From NCBI RefSeq assembly GCF_028613635.1, contig NZ_JAQRMY010000004.1, positions 576,727-640,726 on the forward strand: a stretch of DNA of 64,000 bases, written 5' to 3'. How positions within the stretch are numbered: position 1 is the first letter of the stretch; every line of letters begins with the position of its first letter. The notes below the pieces were generated by a model. It saw nothing but the letters and a program-made list of their open reading frames with translations. It did not search any database and was not told where the DNA came from. The position numbers and the translations under genes are program-made. Positions 8,693 to 16,681 of this stretch are shown piece by piece. The stretch is from Devosia sp. ZB163. Its GTDB lineage: Bacteria; Pseudomonadota; Alphaproteobacteria; Rhizobiales; Devosiaceae.

Positions 8693-10033
8693 ATGAGCAA
8701 GCGCATTCCATTCGGCATCATGCTGCAGGGACCGGGCGGGCACATGAATGCCTGGAAACACCCGAGCGTGCCGGCCGATGCCAGCGTGAACTTCGACTAT
8801 TTCGTCAAGACGGCGAAGCAGGCCGAGGCGGCGGGCATCGCCTTCGCCTTCATCGCGGACGGGCTCTACATCAACGAGGTGTCGATCCCGCATTTCCTCA
8901 ACCGCTTCGAGCCGATCGCCATCCTTTCGGCGCTGGCGGCGGTGACCGACAAGATCGGGCTCGTGGGGACGCTTTCGACCTCGTATTCGGACCCGTTCAC
9001 GGTGGCGCGGCAGTTCGGCTCGATCGATGCGATCAGCGGTGGGCGCGGTGGCTGGAATGCGGTGACGTCGCCGCTCGAAGGCTCGGCCAAGAACTACAGT
9101 CGCGAGAAGCACCCCGAGCATGCGCTGCGCTACCAGATCGCGGGCGAGCATATCGATGTGGTGAAGGGGCTGTGGGACAGCTGGGACGACGACGCGTTCG
9201 TGCGCAATCGCGAGACCGGGCAGTTCGCGGATTTCTCGAAGCTGCACCGCGTGAACTACAAGGGCCAGTTCCACACGGTGGAGGGTCCGCTGAACCTGCA
9301 GCGGTCGCCGCAGGGGCAGCCGGTGCTGTTCCAGGCGGGCGGCTCGGATGACGGCATCTCGCTCGCAGGCCGTCACGCCGATGCAGTGTTCGCCAACGGT
9401 GCGTCGATCCCCGAGAACCAGGAGCTGACGAGCAAGCTGAAGGCGAGCGCCGTGGCGCATGGACGGGGCAGCGACGACATCAAGGTGTTTCCGGGCGTGT
9501 CGCCTATCGTCGGTTCGACCGAGGCGGAAGCGGAGCGGAAGTACCAGGAGATCCGCGACCTCGTGAGCGTGACCGAGGCCCTGCGCTATATCGGGCGGTT
9601 CTTCGACCACCACGACTTCACGCAGTATGACCTCGATGCGCCGTTCCCGGAGCTTGGTGACCTCGGCAAGAACCAGTTCCGCTCGGGCACCGACCGGATC
9701 AAGCGGATCGCCAAGGAGAAGAACCAGACGCTGCGGGAAGTGGCGCTGGAGACGACGACGCCGCGCAACGACTTCATCGGCACGCCCGACGTGGTGGCCG
9801 ACAAGCTGATCGAGTGGGTGGAGAAGGGCGCTGCCGACGGGTTCGTGCTCGGCTTCCAGGTGATCACCGAGGGGCTCAACGACTTTGAGGCGGAGGTGCT
9901 GCCGATCCTGGAGAAGCGCGGCTACCACTCGCGCGATCTGGCCGGTTCGACGCTGCGTGAGAATATCGGGCTGCGGCGGCCGGAGAACCGGTTCACGGCC
10001 GGTAATGCACCCGCGGTGGGAGCCGCCGGATGA
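8693..10033 (+). CDS. NtaA/DszA-family FMN-dependent monooxygenase, CmoJ-like
   Basis: A 446-residue flavin monooxygenase of the nitrilotriacetate/DszA group. Visible: the N-terminal FGIMLQGPGGHMNAWKHP, FAFIADGLYI, TLSTSYSDPFTVARQFGS, the hallmark SGGRGGWNAVTS, FHTVEGPLNLQRSPQG and the tail DLAGSTLRENIGL. An AAGGAG-type ribosome site lies just before the ATG. In B. subtilis, CmoJ oxygenates N-acetylated S-substituted cysteines so that the C-S bond breaks (established for that organism). Here the next two genes encode a deacylase and an acetyltransferase, supporting the same reaction order. It overlaps the M20 gene as ATGA. A flavin reductase would have to come from elsewhere. Confidence 0.87.
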   Translation: MSKRIPFGIMLQGPGGHMNAWKHPSVPADASVNFDYFVKTAKQAEAAGIAFAFIADGLYINEVSIPHFLNRFEPIAILSALAAVTDKIGLVGTLSTSYSDPFTVARQFGSIDAISGGRGGWNAVTSPLEGSAKNYSREKHPEHALRYQIAGEHIDVVKGLWDSWDDDAFVRNRETGQFADFSKLHRVNYKGQFHTVEGPLNLQRSPQGQPVLFQAGGSDDGISLAGRHADAVFANGASIPENQELTSKLKASAVAHGRGSDDIKVFPGVSPIVGSTEAEAERKYQEIRDLVSVTEALRYIGRFFDHHDFTQYDLDAPFPELGDLGKNQFRSGTDRIKRIAKEKNQTLREVALETTTPRNDFIGTPDVVADKLIEWVEKGAADGFVLGFQVITEGLNDFEAEVLPILEKRGYHSRDLAGSTLRENIGLRRPENRFTAGNAPAVGAAG

Positions 10034-11187
10034 CGATCGATACGGCCGAGTTCGTGGCCATCAGGCACCGGCTCCATCGCGAGCCGGAACTGGCCTACGA
10101 GGAGCGAAAGACCGGTGCGCTGGTGGCCGGGCTGCTCGAGAGCTGGGGCTACGAGGTGGCGACCGGGGTTGGCGTCACCGGCGTGATCGGCACGCTGCGG
10201 AATGGTCCCGGTGCGCGGACGATCGGCATTCGCGCCGACATGGACGCGCTGCCGATCGTCGAGCAGACCGGCGCCGAGTATGCCAGCACGGTGCCAGGCG
10301 CCATGCATGCCTGCGGGCATGACGGGCACACGTCGATCCTTCTCGCTGCCGCGAAGGAACTGGCCGCGACGCGCCGGTTCTCGGGCACGGTGCGGCTGAT
10401 CTTCCAGCCGGCCGAGGAGAATGGCGGTGGGGCGCGAACGATGCTCGCTGACGGGCTGTTCGAGCGCTTTCCGGTGGATGCGGTGTTCGGGCTGCATAAC
10501 TGGCCGGGTGTGCCGGCGGGCGAGTTCCGCTTTATCGACGGACCGGCGATGGCGTCGGTCGACATGATCATCATCAAGATCGTCGGCCGCGGAGGCCATG
10601 GGGCCAGGCCGCAGGAAGCAGTGGACCCGATCGTGACGGCGTCGTCGCTCGTATTGGCGCTGCAAACAGTAGTGTCGCGCAATGTCGACCCGCTAGACGC
10701 GGCGGTTGTGACAGTGGGTTCGATCCACGGCGGCAATGTGCCGAACGTGATCCCTGACAGCGTCGAGCTGCAGATCACGGTGCGGGCGTTCTCGCCTGAT
10801 GTCCGCGAGAGCATCAAGCAGCGGATCAAGGCGCTGGCGGAGGCGCATGCGCTCAGTTTCGGCGCCGTCGCAGAGGTTCAGGCACCGCGGGGCTATCCGG
10901 TGCTGATCAACCATGATGCCGAGAACGCGTTCGCGCGGCGTGTGGCCGCGAAGCATTTCGGCGAGAGCCAGGTGGGCGCGCTCCGGCCGATCACTGCGAG
11001 CGAGGATTTTGCCTTCCTGCTCGAGAAGCGACCGGGCGCGTACCTGTTCGTCGGGAATGGTCCGAGCGCGGACCTACACAGCCCGAAGTACGATTTCAAC
11101 GACGAGATTCTGCCCATCGCGGCCCGGTACTGGGTGGCGCTGGCCGAGGATTATCTTGGCGCCAACGAGGAGGCGCGCGCAGCATGA
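10030..11187 (+). CDS. M20 family metallo-amidohydrolase, N-acyl-amino-acid deacylase (SndA-like)
   Basis: A 385-residue M20D peptidase-family hydrolase like hippurate hydrolase, IAA-amino-acid hydrolase and B. subtilis SndA. Metal and catalytic motifs are visible: RADMDALPI, HACGHDGHTS (the Cys and His residues bind the metals in this subgroup), the catalytic Glu pair in PAEENGGGA, HNWPG, and the C-terminal ASEDFAFL. It should remove an N-acetyl or similar group from a modified cysteine after C-S cleavage. Start and stop overlap the neighbours by four bases on both sides (10030-10033 and 11184-11187), so it is tightly coupled to the monooxygenase and the acetyltransferase. Confidence 0.9.
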   Translation: MTIDTAEFVAIRHRLHREPELAYEERKTGALVAGLLESWGYEVATGVGVTGVIGTLRNGPGARTIGIRADMDALPIVEQTGAEYASTVPGAMHACGHDGHTSILLAAAKELAATRRFSGTVRLIFQPAEENGGGARTMLADGLFERFPVDAVFGLHNWPGVPAGEFRFIDGPAMASVDMIIIKIVGRGGHGARPQEAVDPIVTASSLVLALQTVVSRNVDPLDAAVVTVGSIHGGNVPNVIPDSVELQITVRAFSPDVRESIKQRIKALAEAHALSFGAVAEVQAPRGYPVLINHDAENAFARRVAAKHFGESQVGALRPITASEDFAFLLEKRPGAYLFVGNGPSADLHSPKYDFNDEILPIAARYWVALAEDYLGANEEARAA

Positions 11188-11753
11188 CCGACAGCTTCTT
11201 CTACACTTCGCCCGACAACCCGCTGGCGTCGCCGCTGGTGACCCAACTGACCGCCGAGTACGACCGCCGCTATGGCGACTATTTCGGCGAGAGCTCCGAA
11301 AAGGAGATGACCCGCTATCCGGCGGCGCTGTTCGGTGCGCCTGACGGAGCGTTCGTGCTGCTGCTGCGGGACGGGCGGCCGATCGCGGGCGGGGCCTTCA
11401 AGCGCTACGACCATGAGACGGCCGAGCTGAAGCGGATCTGGACGGACAGCGATCACCGCCGGCAGGGCCTGGCGCGCAAGGTGGTTGCCGAGCTGGAGCA
11501 GCAGGCGTTCCGGCAGGGGTACGTGAAGCTCTACCTGACCACGGGCTTCCGCCAGCCAGAGGCGCGTGACCTCTATATAGCTTCAGGCTACACGCCGCTT
11601 TTCGACGTGGATGCCGACCCGGAAATCTACGGCGCGCTGCCGTTCGAGAAGTACCTGGTGACGCCGCCGACCGGCTATGTGCCGACGCTGGTGACGCCGC
11701 CTGAGGGCGGCTGGAAGGCCGCGCGGGCGCGGCAGCTGGCGGAGCACAGATAG
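11184..11753 (+). CDS. GNAT N-acetyltransferase (SnaA-like)
   Basis: A 189-residue GCN5-type acetyltransferase. The acetyl-CoA binding motif A reads ELKRIWTDSDHRRQGLARKV, with the QxxGxA/G pyrophosphate loop in RRQGLA. The second strand is YVKLYLTTGFRQPEARDLY. In the B. subtilis pathway SnaA N-acetylates S-substituted cysteines before oxygenation, and this gene sits exactly in such a set. The acceptor is inferred from context only; GNAT proteins are diverse and the C-terminal 40 residues match nothing I know. It ends the first rightward transcription unit; a 122-base gap with a dyad separates it from the transporter genes. Confidence 0.85.
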   Translation: MTDSFFYTSPDNPLASPLVTQLTAEYDRRYGDYFGESSEKEMTRYPAALFGAPDGAFVLLLRDGRPIAGGAFKRYDHETAELKRIWTDSDHRRQGLARKVVAELEQQAFRQGYVKLYLTTGFRQPEARDLYIASGYTPLFDVDADPEIYGALPFEKYLVTPPTGYVPTLVTPPEGGWKAARARQLAEHR

Positions 11754-11837
11754 TCCGTTTCTCTCCCAGGCTTTGGGCAAACAAAACTCATCGGCGGCTG
11801 AACTCCAGATGCCGGTGCTTTGACCGCACAACCAATA

Positions 11838-11858
11838 AGTCTATTATTTTGATAGACT
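11838..11858 (+). promoter_or_regulatory. Candidate operator, copy B, perfect 7-7-7 palindrome
   Basis: The site is AGTCTAT, seven bases, ATAGACT: a perfect inverted repeat. It stands 17 bases before the ATG at 11876 in a short AT-rich gap. It is the strongest of the three copies and best defines the consensus. Confidence 0.65.
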
Positions 11859-11875
11859 AATAAATCGATCAGGAA

Positions 11876-13666
11876 ATGAAAGCTCCGCTCATGGCAACGA
11901 CCGATGTGAGCTCCGCGGCTCCCGAGCTAGACGTGGCACGAAGCGCCGACCCCGGCGGCTATCGCGTGGTGCCCGCGCGGCACCCCTGGCGGGTGGCCGG
12001 AACTGCGATCGCCGCTGTGCTGATTGCGGTGACGCTGCACTCCGTCTTCACCAACGAGCGGTGGGGCTGGGCGGTCTTTTCGCAGTTCTTCTTCGATGAG
12101 GCGGTGCTGGTCGGGCTGGGACGGACCCTCTACCTGACGCTGCTCGCGAGCATTCTCGGCTTCTTCATCGGCGGGCTGCTGGCCTTTGCGCGGGTGTCGA
12201 AATCGAAGCTGCTGTCGGGGCTCAGCTGGGCCTATATTTGGCTCCTGCGGTCGATCCCGCTGATCGTGCTGCTGCTCGTGTTGAACAACATCGGCTACCT
12301 CTATCCGACGGTCGATATCGGCATTCCGTTCACGGACATTCTGTTCGCGCAGTACGGCACGACATCTGTGCTGTCGGTATTCGCGGTGGCGGTGATCGGG
12401 CTCAGCCTGAACCAGGCGGCGTTCTCGGCGGAGATCATCCGCGGCGGCATCCTGTCGATCGACCAGGGGCAGCAGGAGGCGTCGGCGGCGCTGGGGTTGT
12501 CGTGGGGCCGGCAGTCGCTGCGGATCATCCTGCCGCAGGCGATGCGCGCGATCATTCCGTCGGGCTTCAACGAGATCATCGGCCTCGCGAAGGCAACCTC
12601 CATCGTCTACGTGCTGGCGCTGCCAGAGCTCTTCTACACCGTGCAGGTGATCTACAAGCGCAACCTCGAGGTGATCCCGCTGCTGATGGTGGCGACGGTC
12701 TGGTACCTGATCATCATGAGCGTGCTGTCGCTCGTGCAGTTCGGCATCGAGCGGTACTTCGCCAAGGGTGCTACCCGGGAGGTGCAGGCGCCGCTGCTCG
12801 GCCGGTTCCTCGGGCCCAACCGTACGGCCAAGGCGATCGCCACGGCGCGTTCGACCCGGTCGACGGAGCGTGCGCCGCTCGCCGCGTTCGACCGGCATAG
12901 CCACGATGTCGGCCGCATCGACATCCGCCGCGTGTCGAAGAGCTTCGGCGACTTCAAGGCGCTCGACAATGTGAGCCTTACGATCGAGCCAGGCGAGGTG
13001 ACCGTGATCATCGGGCCGTCGGGTGCGGGTAAGTCGACGCTGCTGCGGACGATCAATCACCTCGAGCGGCCGGATGCCGGGTTGGTGTCGATCGATGGCG
13101 AGATCATCGCCTTCGAGCAACGCGACAATGTGCTGTACGAGCTGAAGGATCGCGCCATCCGCAAGCGCCGCGCCGGCATCGGCATGGTGTTCCAGAACTT
13201 CAACCTGTTCCCGCACCTGACCGCGGTCGAGAACATCATCGAGGCGCCGATCGCGATCCAGAAGCTGCCGCATGGCGAGGCGGTAGGGCTGGCGCTCGAC
13301 CTGCTCGGCCGGGTCGGTCTCAGCGACAAGGCAGAGGCCTACCCGCGCCACCTGAGCGGCGGGCAGCAGCAGCGCGTCGCGATCGCCCGGGCATTGGCGC
13401 TGCGCCCCAAGGTGCTGCTGTTCGACGAGCCCACTTCGGCGCTCGACCCGGAACTGGTGGGCGAGGTGCTCGACACCATCAAGGAGCTGGCCAAGTCCGG
13501 AACGACACTGGTGATCGTGACGCACGAGATCGGCTTTGCCCGCGAGGTGGGGGACAAGATCGTATTCATGGAGAACGGGCGGATCATCGAGAGCGGTTCG
13601 CCTGACCGGGTGTTCAACAACCCATCCCACCCGCGGACCGCCGAGTTCCTGGCCAAGGTCCTCTGA
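11876..13666 (+). CDS. Amino-acid ABC transporter, permease fused to ATPase
   Basis: One 596-residue protein joins both membrane and motor parts of a polar amino-acid importer. Residues about 40-295 form the permease: first membrane segment near 41-57, LLRSIPLIVLLLVLN near 123-137, and the EAA docking loop ASAALGLSWGRQSLRIILPQ at 202-221. A linker rich in Arg, Thr and Ser (about 300-345) leads to the ATPase: Walker A GPSGAGKST at 380-388, Q-loop MVFQNFNLF, signature LSGGQQQR at 493-500, Walker B VLLFDEPTSALD from 513. Two such chains would make the full core. Two binding-protein genes follow. An in-frame ATG at 11891 is an alternative start. It parallels TcyLMN of B. subtilis, where these parts are separate. 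Confidence 0.92.
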   Translation: MKAPLMATTDVSSAAPELDVARSADPGGYRVVPARHPWRVAGTAIAAVLIAVTLHSVFTNERWGWAVFSQFFFDEAVLVGLGRTLYLTLLASILGFFIGGLLAFARVSKSKLLSGLSWAYIWLLRSIPLIVLLLVLNNIGYLYPTVDIGIPFTDILFAQYGTTSVLSVFAVAVIGLSLNQAAFSAEIIRGGILSIDQGQQEASAALGLSWGRQSLRIILPQAMRAIIPSGFNEIIGLAKATSIVYVLALPELFYTVQVIYKRNLEVIPLLMVATVWYLIIMSVLSLVQFGIERYFAKGATREVQAPLLGRFLGPNRTAKAIATARSTRSTERAPLAAFDRHSHDVGRIDIRRVSKSFGDFKALDNVSLTIEPGEVTVIIGPSGAGKSTLLRTINHLERPDAGLVSIDGEIIAFEQRDNVLYELKDRAIRKRRAGIGMVFQNFNLFPHLTAVENIIEAPIAIQKLPHGEAVGLALDLLGRVGLSDKAEAYPRHLSGGQQQRVAIARALALRPKVLLFDEPTSALDPELVGEVLDTIKELAKSGTTLVIVTHEIGFAREVGDKIVFMENGRIIESGSPDRVFNNPSHPRTAEFLAKVL

Positions 13667-13688
13667 CCAACACCCCAAGAGGTTTGAA

Positions 13689-14621
13689 ATGCGTATCGTT
13701 TCTGCGCTGCTGGCGAGCGGCCTTGTTTCGCTCGCCCTCGGAACGGCATTTGCCGCCGAGGACAACGTCTACGACCTGAGCCCGGATCAGCCGAACCGGA
13801 TCCATGTGACGGCCGACCCTGCGCTGGCGGCGAAGCTGCCGGCAGACTTCAAGTGGGCCGAGCCGGGCAGCTTCACCATCGCCATCGCGGCGGCCGGTGA
13901 CCCGCCGCTCGCAACTTATGCGCTGGATGCGGCGACGGTGATCGGGTCGGACCCCGACCTCGCGTCGCAACTGGCGGAAAAGCTCGGACTGAAGCTCAAT
14001 CTCGTTTCCGTGGCATGGCCGGATTGGCCGCTCGGGCTGACCTCGGGCAAGTATGACGCGGTGATCAGCAATGTCGGAGTTACCGAGGAGCGGAAGCTGA
14101 AGTTCGATTTCTCGACCTATCGCCAGGGGCTGCACGGCTTCTTCGTGGTGACCGAGAGCGCGATCACGTCGCTGAAGGAGCCCAAGGATATCGCGGGCCT
14201 CAAGATCGCGACGAGCTCGGGGACGATCCAGGACCGGATCATCAACGAGTGGAACAAGGAGAACGTCGAGGCCGGCCTGCCGGCGGCGGAGATCCTCTAC
14301 TACGAGGATACGCCGGCGGCGCTGCTGGCGCTGCAATCGGGCAGGGTGGACGCGATCTTCAACGTCAACTCGATCTACACGTACCAGTCGCTGAAGACGG
14401 GCGCGCTGCGCCTCGTCGGCAACGTCAACGCCGGGAGGCCGAACATCGCCGACGTCGGCGTGACCACGCGCAAGGACAGCGGGCTCGCGCCAGTGCTGAC
14501 CGAGGCGATCAACCAGCTCATCGCCGACGGGACCTACGCCAAGACGCTCGAGCAGTGGAAGCTGACGCCGGAGTCGATCGAGACCTCGCGGACAAATCCG
14601 CCCGGGCTGCCGAAGTACTGA
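13689..14621 (+). CDS. Family 3 solute-binding protein, first of a tandem pair
   Basis: A 310-residue periplasmic protein with signal peptide about 1-22 (MRIVSALLASGLVSLALGTA then FAAED). Before the family 3 fold there is a 30-40 residue lead, YDLSPDQPNRIHVTADPALA, which the next protein also has. The binding fold shows AAGDPPLATYALDA, the AWPDWPLGLTSGKYDAVISN segment and a C-terminal TYAKTLEQWKLTPESIE. It should bind ligand for the fused permease-ATPase 22 bases upstream. By eye the two tandem binding proteins share the whole layout with clear divergence, like TcyJ and TcyK of B. subtilis. Ligand is inferred to be an S-substituted cysteine or cystine-like compound. Confidence 0.9.
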   Translation: MRIVSALLASGLVSLALGTAFAAEDNVYDLSPDQPNRIHVTADPALAAKLPADFKWAEPGSFTIAIAAAGDPPLATYALDAATVIGSDPDLASQLAEKLGLKLNLVSVAWPDWPLGLTSGKYDAVISNVGVTEERKLKFDFSTYRQGLHGFFVVTESAITSLKEPKDIAGLKIATSSGTIQDRIINEWNKENVEAGLPAAEILYYEDTPAALLALQSGRVDAIFNVNSIYTYQSLKTGALRLVGNVNAGRPNIADVGVTTRKDSGLAPVLTEAINQLIADGTYAKTLEQWKLTPESIETSRTNPPGLPKY

Positions 14622-14757
14622 GCCAGCACCTCAAACCATTCCCAGAATTCGCCGGCGAGTGTGCGAAGCGCCGGACGCATAGCGTCGCATCACCGGGGAC
14701 ACCGGGGTTACGCGCCCAGCCTCTTCGCACCCAATTCGACCAAGCAAGGAGTCGCAA

Positions 14758-15693
14758 ATGACCCTTTTCCGCACGGCCGCCGCGGGTGTTCTCGCCGCCG
14801 GTCTCCTGATCTCCGCTTCGACGCTCGCCTTCGCGCAGGGCGGTTTTGACCTGACGCCCGAGCAGGCAGCCCGCCCGAAGGCCGAGGCCAACCAAGCGGC
14901 AATCGCCAAGATTTCGCCGGACTTCAAGCCAGTGACTCAGGGCTCGTTCACCGTGGCACTCACGGTGGGTGACCCGCCGCTCTCGACCTACGCCACGGAC
15001 TCGAGCACACCGGTCGGCGCCGAGGAAGATACTGCCTCGATCATCGCTGATGCTCTGGGAATGAAGCTGGTGCTCGTTCCCGTGGCGTGGCCCGATTGGC
15101 CGCTCGGGCTCGAGTCCGGCAAGTTCGATGCCGTGATCAGCAACGTGACGGTTACGGAAGCGCGGAAGGAGAAGTTCGACTTCTCGTCCTACCGCCTCGA
15201 CGTGCTGGGCTTCTACGTGCCGACCGAAAGCACGATCCAGGAGATCAAGGAGCCGAAGGATCTCGCCGGCCTGCGCGTGATCGTGGGCGCCGGTACGAAC
15301 CAGGAAAAAATTCTGCTCGAGTGGGACAAGCAGAACAAGGATGCTGGGCTCGCCCCGGTGGAGTTCCAGTACTACGACGACTCGGCGGCTTCGCAGTTGG
15401 CGCTGCAGTCGGGCCGGGCTGACGTCGAGTTCAACCCGAACGCGCAGCTCGCCTATCGCGCCGTGGTCAACGGCAAGACGCGGCTCGTCGGCATCGTGAA
15501 TGGCGGCTGGCCGCTGACGGCAGAGATCGCCGTCGCGACCAAGAAGGGCGCCGGCCTTGCCGACGCGCTGACCGAGGCCATCAACGGGCTGATCACGAGC
15601 GGCAAGTATGTCGAGGCGCTCAAGCGCTGGGGCCTCGAGGCCGAACAGCTCACAGAGTCCCGCACCAACCCGCCGGGCCTGCCTAAGACCTGA
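14758..15693 (+). CDS. Family 3 solute-binding protein, second of a tandem pair
   Basis: A 311-residue periplasmic protein, paralogue of the one upstream. Signal peptide about 1-27 (ends STLAFAQG). The lead sequence FDLTPEQAARPKAEANQAAI precedes the family 3 domain, with VGDPPLSTYATDSSTPVG, VAWPDWPLGLESGKFDAVIS and the tail RWGLEAEQLTESRTNPPGLP, the last stretch nearly identical in both proteins. AAGGAG stands a few bases before the ATG. The 136-base gap between the two genes suggests independent translation and perhaps an internal promoter. A strong terminator follows at 15731-15770, so this is the last gene of the transporter unit. Confidence 0.9.
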   Translation: MTLFRTAAAGVLAAGLLISASTLAFAQGGFDLTPEQAARPKAEANQAAIAKISPDFKPVTQGSFTVALTVGDPPLSTYATDSSTPVGAEEDTASIIADALGMKLVLVPVAWPDWPLGLESGKFDAVISNVTVTEARKEKFDFSSYRLDVLGFYVPTESTIQEIKEPKDLAGLRVIVGAGTNQEKILLEWDKQNKDAGLAPVEFQYYDDSAASQLALQSGRADVEFNPNAQLAYRAVVNGKTRLVGIVNGGWPLTAEIAVATKKGAGLADALTEAINGLITSGKYVEALKRWGLEAEQLTESRTNPPGLPKT

Positions 15694-15730
15694 TCGGATC
15701 GGCTCCACGTCCCGATTCCGGGGCCTCCCA

Positions 15731-15770
15731 GGCGCCGCATGCTCACCTTTGTGCGTGCGGCGCCGTTTTT
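15731..15770 (+). terminator. Rho-independent terminator after the organosulfur transporter genes
   Basis: GGCGCCGCATGC pairs with GCGTGCGGCGCC (one G-U/mismatch) across a short loop and is followed at once by GTTTTT. It lies 38 bases past the stop of the second binding protein. Confidence 0.85.
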
Positions 15771-16091
15771 CCGGGCTCACCGTTGGCGCCTTTCATAGAA
15801 TTGAGCTTGGTTGAAGGGCTGGCTTACCTAGGGGGTGGGTGGCTGTGGCATCACATGAAAGGGCAGGATGCGAGTGACGGCTCTTGGTGCCAAGCTGACA
15901 CTGGCGAACGTCCGCTTTTTACCCTAAACGGTCGCTCACGAAGAGTGAGTGAGCTCTTGTCTTCGTTACTCGGCGTTGTAGCTTGGGCCGATGCAACATC
16001 CACAGCCTGCTCACCACCACCCGGGTGATGATCGACCTTCGGGCCGAGTTTGAGCGGGTGAACCGTAGCCCTGCCCCACGAGGCCCAAGAC
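15771..16091. other. Intergenic region without a convincing gene
   Basis: About 320 bases between the terminator and the VOC gene. Short frames here lack family features and ribosome sites. A small inverted repeat (GCTCAC ... GTGAGC type) occurs near 15937-15957. I see no RNA gene or clear promoter, although the promoter of the VOC gene must be in this stretch. Confidence 0.5.
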
Positions 16092-16505
16092 ATGAGCGCC
16101 GAGATGAAGCCGGTATTGGAGGGCATCACGGTGCTCGCCGACGACGTTCCGACCCTTGCCAAATTCTATCGTGAGGCGCTCGGCATGGAGCCCACCGTCG
16201 AGCAGGCGCACTATGTGGCGTTCAGTGGCAACGCGCTCCGGTTTGCCATCTTTTCGCGTGCAGGGATGGGACCGCACACGAACGACCATCCGGACTATCG
16301 ACGCCCGTTTAGTGGGCAGGCTTTCGAGTTGAACTTTCAGTGCGCCGACGCCGGCGAGGTCGCGGCACGGTTCGCGCACATATGCGCATATGGCGGAACC
16401 GCCGTAGCTGCACCGAAAGAGATGGCGTGGGCCCACTTCACGGGGTTTTTTGCGGATCCGGAGGGGAATATTCATTCCCTGTTCGCCGACCTATCCCGAG
16501 TCTAG
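16092..16505 (+). CDS. VOC family (glyoxalase/dioxygenase fold) protein
   Basis: A 137-residue single-module vicinal oxygen chelate protein. It shows the two beta-alpha-beta-beta-beta halves: ITVLADDVPTLAKFYREALG and FNFQCAD-like ELNFQCADAGEVAARFAHIC. It ends with the usual GFFADPEGNIHSLFAD, whose Glu is a typical metal ligand. Members are metal-dependent lyases, dioxygenases or resistance proteins working as dimers; the substrate cannot be told. The gene is alone, rightward, and converges on the ureD end of the long leftward operon, so it belongs to neither neighbour. Confidence 0.8.
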   Translation: MSAEMKPVLEGITVLADDVPTLAKFYREALGMEPTVEQAHYVAFSGNALRFAIFSRAGMGPHTNDHPDYRRPFSGQAFELNFQCADAGEVAARFAHICAYGGTAVAAPKEMAWAHFTGFFADPEGNIHSLFADLSRV

Positions 16506-16681
16506 ATCTGCGACGCCCGCCGAGGAGGGCAGCTTTTGTCCCGAGGCGGGTGGCTCATCCCACCGGCGGGGGGCCGCTTCTGGCGCAAAGCGGACGGTCA
16601 GTGGAATCGACTTGGTCTACGCGGTCGTCAAAGTCCGTGGTCTCTAGTGATGTAGTTGGCGTTTCGGCGACCGTGGGGCGG

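Noticed and set aside
8285..9928. Long open frame on the minus strand, 547 codons
   Set aside because: Antisense to two strong flavin monooxygenase genes; Arg/His/Leu-rich composition typical of GC-rich shadow frames and no family motif.
11927..13765. Long open frame on the minus strand, 612 codons
   Set aside because: Antisense to the fused permease-ATPase, which has every expected motif; the frame is rich in Arg, Gln and His repeats with no domain.
14622..14757. Possible terminator or attenuator between the tandem binding-protein genes
   Set aside because: Only a weak CCGGCG/CGCCGG stem with a 12-13-base loop and no U-run; not convincing.
16506..16681. Possible bidirectional terminator between VOC gene and ureD
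   Set aside because: CCCGCC and GGCGGG can pair, but the loop of over 20 bases and missing U-run make it weak.
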